Shown piece after piece: positions 42,319 through 48,927 of a stretch of 64,000 bases of DNA (within the stretch, counting starts at the first letter, position 1; the number at the start of each line of letters is the position of its first letter). Source of the stretch: a bacterium (GTDB lineage: Bacteria; Armatimonadota; Zipacnadia; Zipacnadales; Zipacnadaceae); the NCBI GenBank assembly GCA_030603495.1, contig JAUVXR010000008.1, positions 18,591 to 82,590 on the forward strand. The letters are read 5' to 3'. A model generated the notes under the pieces. The model saw nothing but the letters and a program-made list of their open reading frames with translations, ran no database searches and had not been told where the DNA came from. The position numbers were made by a program, and so were the translations under genes.

Positions 42319-43788
42319 TCAGTTGGCCTTCGAAGGTTCCTCCCGGTGGGAGACTCCCTTGCCGTCTGCGACATCACCGGATGAATCAAAGCGCCATTGA
42401 GGTTTGCCGCGAATGGGAGTCGCAGTCGGTTGAAGATACAGCCGAGGGTCATCAACAAGCGGAAGGGAAAGACTGATCCGCTCATTGGTTTGCACATTCA
42501 AGAACATAGGGTCAAGAATAGGCCATTCATCTTCCCTGCGATCATAGCGCGCATGTGTGACCAATAACCACTGCCCATCGTGGGACCAGCACTGCCGAGA
42601 GAAATGCCAATACCCCTTCAAAGGCTTGGTAAGCAATTGCCGAAACACGCCTGTGGCACGCTCCATAAGCAGAAGTCCCTCAGTGGACGGCAATGCAGCG
42701 TGGTAGCTCGCGGTGCTCTCCTGACGCAAGAGAAGGTCAGTTCCCCATGGGTGCCAACCGATCGCCACAATATTCTCAAGATCGCACAGCTTTCTCGGAG
42801 GGCCCACGGCAAAGCCCAGGTCCACCTCGACTGTCCACAACTGCCCCGCTCCAGCTCGGCCCAGCCTGAACACTACTTCGTCAGCGCGCGGCGAAAGTGC
42901 AATAGCGCATATGCCGTATCCTCCATCTAGTTTCTCCGCCTCGTCGCTCACTATTGTTTCACCCCTGGCGTCCCCGTCCCCAGCGGCAATGATCGATGCT
43001 GTCCAAGGATCGGTGTTGTCCCGGATCGCGTACAGTGTCCCCGTAGCATCAAGCCAAGGGCAATAGCAGCGAGGAAGAATCCGGACGGGCTCGCCGCGAT
43101 ACTCCCCCATTGCAACACGGGCCAAACAGGGAGCGTATACCGGAGACTTAGGAATCCGTTCATAATCAAACGCTATCGTGGCCCAGTCCAGCCAGTATCC
43201 TGACCAGGCGACATCCGACCACGTGCTTGTCCCTGGAATATCATCCGTGCACTTGATCAGTTCGCCGCGCTTCAGGTCCGCGACGTACAGTGCCACCGCA
43301 CTTTCTTCCCCCGTGTCCATCGAACGGACAAACGCAAGCTGCGCACCCTCGGGACTCCACGCAACCCCCATACATTTCGCACCACCGACCAGAAGCCGAT
43401 GATGGCTACCATCCGCACGGCACAACCAAATGTCTCCCTTGCGAACATATGCAATGTGTCCGAGTTGTTGCAGGATAGCACTCTGCTCTCTGGCAGCCTG
43501 CCATTCTGCAAACCTAACGTTCGTGTAGAAGCCAAGGGCGAAAATGATAAGTAACCCGAAGAACCATCGAACAATGCTTGCAAACATGCTGCGCCCATGA
43601 TAACGAGTAGGTTTCTTGGGGGTGGCTTCGTCGCCGATGGCTTGGACACGGGCGCGAGATCGCTTCACCCATGCCACGAAAGTGGAAGTGACCCACGCAA
43701 GAGTGGCCCGTACCAGATGAAGTGGGGCAAGAACAACACCCCCAACTGCCCGCAGAAGTTGGCGAACCCTGTGAATGCCGTTCCTCAT
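42319..43788 (-). CDS. Membrane-anchored TolB/WD40-like beta-propeller protein
   Basis: A 489-residue protein: a basic, amphipathic N-terminus, one transmembrane helix at about residues 70-90 (WFFGLLIIFALGFYTNV), then an extracytoplasmic region with repeating short strands. Propeller-like units include IAYVRKGDIWLCRADGS, MGVAWSPEGAQLAFV, ALSPRADEVVFRLG and CWSHDGQWLLVTHA. No enzyme motif is seen. The ATG at 43788 follows GAGGGA. The gene lies in reverse orientation between rimI and tsaD and appears lower in G+C than they are, consistent with insertion into the tsa operon. Function unknown. Confidence 0.7.
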   Translation of the reverse strand: MRNGIHRVRQLLRAVGGVVLAPLHLVRATLAWVTSTFVAWVKRSRARVQAIGDEATPKKPTRYHGRSMFASIVRWFFGLLIIFALGFYTNVRFAEWQAAREQSAILQQLGHIAYVRKGDIWLCRADGSHHRLLVGGAKCMGVAWSPEGAQLAFVRSMDTGEESAVALYVADLKRGELIKCTDDIPGTSTWSDVAWSGYWLDWATIAFDYERIPKSPVYAPCLARVAMGEYRGEPVRILPRCYCPWLDATGTLYAIRDNTDPWTASIIAAGDGDARGETIVSDEAEKLDGGYGICAIALSPRADEVVFRLGRAGAGQLWTVEVDLGFAVGPPRKLCDLENIVAIGWHPWGTDLLLRQESTASYHAALPSTEGLLLMERATGVFRQLLTKPLKGYWHFSRQCWSHDGQWLLVTHARYDRREDEWPILDPMFLNVQTNERISLSLPLVDDPRLYLQPTATPIRGKPQWRFDSSGDVADGKGVSHREEPSKAN

Positions 43789-43995
43789 CACTGTTCCCTC
43801 TGTCGCATGGAGAACAAATCTACTATGCTCCGGTTAACAATCAAGTATCGGCATAGCCTTCGCTAAGCAAGTGCCTTATCCTCCGCCATATGAGAGATTG
43901 GGGTGACTTCTGAAAGTGTTAGAAGGGACACATGGCGATAAGCGCGAAACAGTGCTGCGTGGCTGTGCAAAGGCAAGCTTGTCAGCAACCCGCTC

Positions 43996-45066
43996 ATGGA
44001 CCACATTCATCTGAAAGTGCAAACATCCGTGGTCACTCCATCTGACAATCTGACGCTGGGCATCGAGACCTCGTGCGACGAGACCGCCGCGGCGGTCGTG
44101 AGGGGCGGGCGGGAGATCCTGTCCAATGTTGTCGCCACCCAGGACGACCTCCACGCCGTCTTCGGCGGCGTAGTCCCGGAGATCGCCTCGCGTCGTCATA
44201 CTGAGGTCGTCACCATGATTGTTGACAAGGCCCTGCGTGAGGCGCAGGTAGCGCTGGCGGATATTGATCTGGTTGCCGCCACCCAGGGCCCAGGCCTGGT
44301 CGGGTCGCTCCTGGTGGGGGTCAGTGCGGCCAAGGGCATTGCCATCTCCTACGGCCTTCCGCTGGTCGGCGTCAATCACCTCGAGGGCCACGTGATGTCC
44401 AACTTCGTTGCGCCGCCCGGCCAGCCTCCTCCGGCCCAGGAGCTTTTCCCTACACTATGCCTGCTCGCCTCTGGCGGCCACACCAGCCTCATCTTGATGA
44501 ACTGGTTTGGTCATTACAAGCTGCTCGGAGAGACACGAGATGACGCGGCTGGCGAGGCTCTCGACAAGGCCGCCCGACTGCTGGATCTGGGCTATCCCGG
44601 CGGCCCCGCCATTGAACAGGCAGCTGCAGGCGGTGATCCGCAGGCGATACCCCTCCCCCGGCCCCGGATCGAGGGCAGCCTCGACTTCAGTTTCTCGGGG
44701 CTAAAGACCGCGCTGGCCAGGCACGTGGATGAGCACGGCGTCAGCGGAACGGGCAATGTCGCCGATCTGGCAGCCAGCTTCCAGGAAGCGGTTGTAGATA
44801 CGCTCACGCGGAATGTGGCTGCTGCCGTCCAGCAGCACAGGGTCAAGCAAGTAATAATGGCCGGAGGCGTCGCTGCTAACCAGGCGCTCCGGCGCAGTCT
44901 AACCGCCTTAGGCCGATCCCGAGGTACCCCGGTGGCCTACCCGCCGCTCGAGCTGTGTACCGACAACGCCGCTATGGTCGCTGCCGCCGGCTACTTCACC
45001 GTCCAGCGGGAAGGCCCCTCTGACCTGGCAATGGACGTATTCTCATCACTTCCGCTGACCCACTGA
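43996..45066 (+). CDS. tsaD: tRNA t6A synthesis protein TsaD
   Basis: A 356-residue catalytic subunit transferring threonylcarbamoyl to A37 of ANN-decoding tRNAs. TLGIETSCDETAAAVV, VVPEIASRRH and the metal-binding NHLEGHVMS (HxExH) are conserved, as are ASGGHTSL, EALDKAARLL and CTDNAAM. The start at 43996 is the only ATG near the expected N-terminus. The 207 bases before it hold no gene; a TTGGGG/TAGAAG pair near 43892 is a weak promoter candidate. Confidence 0.96.
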   Translation: MDHIHLKVQTSVVTPSDNLTLGIETSCDETAAAVVRGGREILSNVVATQDDLHAVFGGVVPEIASRRHTEVVTMIVDKALREAQVALADIDLVAATQGPGLVGSLLVGVSAAKGIAISYGLPLVGVNHLEGHVMSNFVAPPGQPPPAQELFPTLCLLASGGHTSLILMNWFGHYKLLGETRDDAAGEALDKAARLLDLGYPGGPAIEQAAAGGDPQAIPLPRPRIEGSLDFSFSGLKTALARHVDEHGVSGTGNVADLAASFQEAVVDTLTRNVAAAVQQHRVKQVIMAGGVAANQALRRSLTALGRSRGTPVAYPPLELCTDNAAMVAAAGYFTVQREGPSDLAMDVFSSLPLTH

Positions 45067-45216
45067 AGCAAGGGATGGGCCGCTATCAGTTGCAGTCTGG
45101 CATCAGCAGCCCTATTTTCGCGCTGCGCTGTGAATCCGTTCCCCTTCTCCTCCACCAGTTGAAGTCCTGGGTTAGTTCCCTGCCTTAACTGGGTATCATA
45201 ATAGTGTGAGGAGTGG

Positions 45217-45287
45217 CTTTCCACACAAAGAATGTGGAAAACTTCGGTGATAACGACCGGCGACTGTGGCTTGATTGTGGAAAACTT
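45217..45287. promoter_or_regulatory. Cluster of DnaA-box-like motifs
   Basis: TGTGGAAAA at 45233-45241 and 45276-45284 are reverse complements of TTTTCCACA, which fits the DnaA-box consensus TTWTNCACA. CTTTCCACA at 45217-45225 has one mismatch. Boxes 2 and 3 belong to a 12-base direct repeat (TGTGGAAAACTT) 43 bases apart. Boxes 1 and 2 form an inverted repeat with a 7-base centre. DnaA-dependent regulation or a replication-related role is possible. Confidence 0.4.
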
Positions 45288-45404
45288 GTTAGCATACCGG
45301 GCAAAGGCCAGGAAACAAGCAGGTAACGATTCTGAAAAAGCTGCAACAGCAGGCCGCGACAGGGAACTTTTTGATAACGTAATGCGTCTATATAACCGTA
45401 AGTA

Positions 45405-45513
45405 ACGTGGCGAGGCGCTCATTGCCCGCACCTGCGGGAGAGCCAGGTCATGAGAAGGTTTCACCCTCCCTCCTTCACAGACCGTACCTATTGGGCGCCT
45501 CGCCCTCTTTTTG
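45405..45513 (+). ncRNA. Candidate small structured RNA with paired ends and terminator
   Basis: GGCGAGGCGC (45409-45418) pairs perfectly with GCGCCTCGCC (45495-45504), which is followed by CTCTTTTTG. Inside, CCCGC/GCGGG (45425-45438, loop ACCT) is nested in CTCAT/ATGAG (45418-45454; the first base is shared with the outer arm). A -10-like TATAAC lies just before the 5' arm. The shape, ends paired and a terminal T-run, resembles an independent RNA of about 105 nt. I checked by eye for SRP RNA (no GGTCCGGAAGGAAGCAGC) and found no match to 6S or tmRNA. The remaining 45514-45654 looks like untranslated leader. Confidence 0.45.
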
Positions 45514-45654
45514 CCCCCGCTTTCGCCAGTTGTGGACCAAGTGCGTTCTCCGTTCTAGCCGCTTACGCCTGCAGGGATACCCGCCCGCAGGCAGGGAATT
45601 GCCGTCCCGGCGACGAATACTCGGGCAGGCTCATATCGGAGAGGGGGTCCACGC

Positions 45655-47589
45655 TTGGACAAGCGTGACGTGGTTGCCAGTCAGCTAGCGCGCCAGCGCG
45701 CCAAGGGCATCCGTGCTGCTATCGGGATTGCGGCAGTAGTCGTTGTGCTGCGCTATCTTCCTCTGACTGCTGAACTCCCCTTCTTCTCGGTCATCGAGAA
45801 CCTCGCCTATGACATGGCATTTGACCTCCGCGCGCCGATGTCCCCTGCCGATATAGTGATTGTCGCGATAGACGACGACAGCTTGCTTCCCGAGCGGCTG
45901 GGCCAATTCCCGTGGCCGCGTAGCGCCTACGCCGACCTGCTCGACCGCCTGGGCGAGGCGAAGGTTGTAGCCTTTGATGTTCTGTTCGCCGAGCCAGACA
46001 GAGATCACCCCCAAGACGATGCCCGTTTTGCCCGAGCCATTCGCGACCACGGGCGGGTCGTGCTGGCCGCATACAAGCGAGTCCGGGCAGAGTACACCGG
46101 GGATGACTCCCGGAAGCTACCCGGGTACCCAATGCCCGCCGAGGGGCCCGGTCCGCTCGACGCGATCCAGCCAATGAACTTCACTCCGCCCATCGCCAGC
46201 TTGGCCGAGGTCGCCGCCGGCATCGGCTATGTGGACATCGAGGCGGATGCCGACGGTGTCCACCGGCGCGTCAAGCTGCTGCGCCGGGGCTATGCCGGCG
46301 AAAGAACCTACCCCCACTTCGCCACGGAGGTCGCTCGCCTTGTCGCTGGCCAGAGTCCTGAGCAGATAGTCAGCCGCCTGCCACATGGTGAGGTCGCCGT
46401 CGGTGATCGCACGGCTTTCGTGAACGAAAAAGGCTCGACACTCATAAACTACTGTGGTCCCACAGGCACGATCGCCCAGTATAGCTTCTGGGACGTTCTG
46501 CACGGCGAGGTGCCCGCGGCGGAATTCGCCGACAAGATCGTCCTGGTCGGCGCGACTGCTCCCGGCCTTTATGATATACGGTCCGCGCCGTATCGCAGCG
46601 CCAACCGCTTCTTCCTGGGCGTGGAGACTAACGCCAACATTGTCAACAGCCTCCTGTATATGCCGCCGCTAACTGACAGCTCGCGGGCAGTTCCGTGGTT
46701 GGCCTTCAGCTTCGTCTTCGGCGCAATGGCCGGCTGGATGGTCTGGAGCGGGGGGGAGACCATCGGCCCACTGCTTGGTGCATTGATGCTGGCGCTCATC
46801 GCGCTGCCCTCGTTCTTCGCTGCCTTTGCCGCAGTTAACCAGATAATCCCCTATGGTGCGATCGTCCTGGCCGTTGCCATACCAGTGGCCCTGGGCATAT
46901 ATGAACGGCTGGGCGCCGAGCGGCGAATGGTCCGGGCTCAGTTCTCCGCCTACGTCTCGCCGGATGTCTTGCAGATGCTGGCCCGCAATCCAGAGATACT
47001 CCGCGAGGGCCGGCGGCGCGCCGTTACTGTGTTGTTCTCCGACGTGCGGGGTTCAACGGGCCTGTCGGAGAAGGCCGAGCCGGAGGTATGGCTGGCCCAG
47101 CTCAACGAGTATATGAGTGAGATGACCGCCGCTATCTTCCAGTTTGACGGCTATCTGGACAAGTTCATGGGTGATGGTATAATGGCCATATGGAATGCCT
47201 TTGGCACCCAGGAGCATCACGCGGAACTGGCCGTGCACGCGGCGCAGGAGATGCAGGCGCGCCTGCAAGCACTCAACGCCTATTGGGAACAGGCCCCGGA
47301 CCGCACGCCCTTCCGCATCGGCATCGGCCTGCACACTGGCGAGGCCGTCCTGGGTGACGCCGGCTCGGATCAGCGCCGGCAGTACACAGCCATCGGCGAT
47401 GTCGTCAACAGCGCCGCCCGCATCGAGTCAATGAACAAGGGACTAGGCACCACCTTCATCATCAGCGAGAGCACTGCCGGCCAGACCGGGGACCAGTTTG
47501 AGTTGCGTGAAATCGGCGAAATGCCCGTGCCCGGTCGCAGCCGGCCGATTCGTATCTTTGAGGTGACAGGCACAGATGCCTGCACCTAG
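45655..47589 (+). CDS. CHASE2-domain class III adenylate cyclase
   Basis: A 644-residue membrane protein. An N-terminal helix is followed by a CHASE2 sensor (IVIVAIDDDSLLPERLGQFP, AKVVAFDVLFAEP), three transmembrane helices at about 345-425 and a cytosolic cyclase domain. Metal aspartates are in VLFSDVRGSTGLSE and FMGDGIMAIW. The adenine-type lysine is in YLDKFMGD, and the transition-state Asn/Arg are in DVVNSAARIES. All catalytic residues appear intact, so cAMP production is expected. The gene begins with TTG behind GAGAGGGGG. The following FecR gene is 21 bases away. Confidence 0.9.
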   Translation: MDKRDVVASQLARQRAKGIRAAIGIAAVVVVLRYLPLTAELPFFSVIENLAYDMAFDLRAPMSPADIVIVAIDDDSLLPERLGQFPWPRSAYADLLDRLGEAKVVAFDVLFAEPDRDHPQDDARFARAIRDHGRVVLAAYKRVRAEYTGDDSRKLPGYPMPAEGPGPLDAIQPMNFTPPIASLAEVAAGIGYVDIEADADGVHRRVKLLRRGYAGERTYPHFATEVARLVAGQSPEQIVSRLPHGEVAVGDRTAFVNEKGSTLINYCGPTGTIAQYSFWDVLHGEVPAAEFADKIVLVGATAPGLYDIRSAPYRSANRFFLGVETNANIVNSLLYMPPLTDSSRAVPWLAFSFVFGAMAGWMVWSGGETIGPLLGALMLALIALPSFFAAFAAVNQIIPYGAIVLAVAIPVALGIYERLGAERRMVRAQFSAYVSPDVLQMLARNPEILREGRRRAVTVLFSDVRGSTGLSEKAEPEVWLAQLNEYMSEMTAAIFQFDGYLDKFMGDGIMAIWNAFGTQEHHAELAVHAAQEMQARLQALNAYWEQAPDRTPFRIGIGLHTGEAVLGDAGSDQRRQYTAIGDVVNSAARIESMNKGLGTTFIISESTAGQTGDQFELREIGEMPVPGRSRPIRIFEVTGTDACT

Positions 47590-47610
47590 CATCGCGAGAG
47601 GGTGACTGCA

Positions 47611-48807
47611 ATGCTCAGTCTATTCCGCAAGAAGAAAAAGCCCCGGACTGAAGAGGAGATGCTCGCCGACGCCTTTGCGGGGGTCAAGGCCGAGCAGGAA
47701 AAGAAGGCGCGCATTCGCCGCAAGAAATACCGGCGGTGGTGGCCGGAGTGGTTGGACCGACGCGTAGCTATCGCTCTTTTCCTAATTCTCTCCGCATTTA
47801 TCGCCGACGGAATACGCCGAGAGAATGAGGAGTTTTATGCCACGGTTACCAAGGTCTACGGCACCGTCCAGGTCCTGCCCAGAGAGGGGGGAAGTGGCCG
47901 GTCGCTGACTGTGGGCGCCAAGCTGGAGAATCGCAATGTGGTACGGACCGGCCAGCGCTCCCGCGCCGTCATGGAATTCCCCGACGGCAGCGTAGTCACC
48001 GTTGGTCCCAACACCCATATGGTGGTCAAGATGCTTGAGTACAGCCGGGGAGGAAAGTGGCGAGGGCGCTCCTTCTTCGTGAAGGCCGGACAGATCTGGG
48101 CACGTGTTTCCCCCCGCTTCGGGAAGCAATCAGAGATGCGGATCTATACCCCCTGCTCGGTGGCCGCAGTGCGAGGTACGACCTTCTCCGTCTACCAGGG
48201 TCCCCAAGGCTATCAGAGCAGCATTCAGTGCAGTGACGGTGTGGTCCAGGCGATAGGCTTCAGCGGCCGCCCTCGATCGATCCAGGCCAACACAACTGCC
48301 GCCGTCACCGTGGGACAACCGCCGCAGCAACCCGAGGCGCTCAGCCAAGAGGTGCGGCGTTACTTCAACCAGACCGACCTGACCAAGCCTATCCCCCCCG
48401 AATACTGGCTGAAGACCCTCGAGATGACTGTCACCCAGCTTCTCGATGCGCCATTGACTATCCTGGGTCTGGGCAAGAGTAGTTGGGGGGTAGGCAGCAT
48501 GGACTTCGCCCGTCGCACTGCCGCCAAGGAGCAACTGCGACGGCTCCACGTAAACCTGGAGGGCTCCTCGACCTACCCGGAATACGTGAACCCGGCTACC
48601 CTCGAGCAACTGGGCATTCCTCGGGAGCAAACTCGGCTTATTCTATCGAGCTTCCACGGTGATGCTCTGGAGCTGTACCGACAGTTGAGCGACGGCCGCG
48701 GCTTCATAGTCTTCGCGCGCGCTCGCGACAAGAAACGGACCCTGCTTAAGCTTACGGCATATGGGCCACAGCCGGCCACCGAAGACGAACTGAAGAAGTA
48801 CTGGTAA
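47611..48807 (+). CDS. FecR-domain membrane protein
   Basis: A 398-residue protein. A highly basic cytosolic N-terminus leads to one transmembrane helix (about 50-67), then a FecR beta domain (YGTVQVLPREGG, RAVMEFPDGSVVTVGPNT, VKAGQIWARV, TPCSVAAVRGTTFSVY). FecR domains transduce or tether signals in the periplasm and often co-occur with CHASE2 proteins. The last 130 residues are unassigned. Probably cotranscribed with the cyclase. The ATG at 47611 follows GAGAGG; an in-frame GTG at 47602 is possible. Confidence 0.85.
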   Translation: MLSLFRKKKKPRTEEEMLADAFAGVKAEQEKKARIRRKKYRRWWPEWLDRRVAIALFLILSAFIADGIRRENEEFYATVTKVYGTVQVLPREGGSGRSLTVGAKLENRNVVRTGQRSRAVMEFPDGSVVTVGPNTHMVVKMLEYSRGGKWRGRSFFVKAGQIWARVSPRFGKQSEMRIYTPCSVAAVRGTTFSVYQGPQGYQSSIQCSDGVVQAIGFSGRPRSIQANTTAAVTVGQPPQQPEALSQEVRRYFNQTDLTKPIPPEYWLKTLEMTVTQLLDAPLTILGLGKSSWGVGSMDFARRTAAKEQLRRLHVNLEGSSTYPEYVNPATLEQLGIPREQTRLILSSFHGDALELYRQLSDGRGFIVFARARDKKRTLLKLTAYGPQPATEDELKKYW

Positions 48808-48833
48808 GCGCTACGGGCTAGGCGAGGCCTTGT

Positions 48834-48849
48834 AGCCAGCCGACTGGCT
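48834..48849. terminator. Small hairpin between convergent genes
   Basis: AGCCAG/CTGGCT with loop CCGA lies 27 bases after the FecR stop and is symmetric for both convergent genes. It lacks a T-run, so it would be at best a weak bidirectional terminator. Confidence 0.3.
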
Positions 48850-48927
48850 CAATTATACACATAAACCAATCTGGCCGACATCGCAACACAGTATTGGCGA
48901 GTCCTGAAGACGGTGTCCTGGCCGAGG

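Noticed and set aside
45405-45513. SRP (4.5S) RNA
   Set aside because: The universally conserved GGTCCGGAAGGAAGCAGC-type apical sequence is absent, although the overall shape is similar.
45067-45654. Chromosomal replication origin
   Set aside because: DnaA-like boxes are few, no strong AT-rich unwinding region is evident and no dnaA, dnaN, parAB or gyrB is nearby; kept only as a regulatory candidate.
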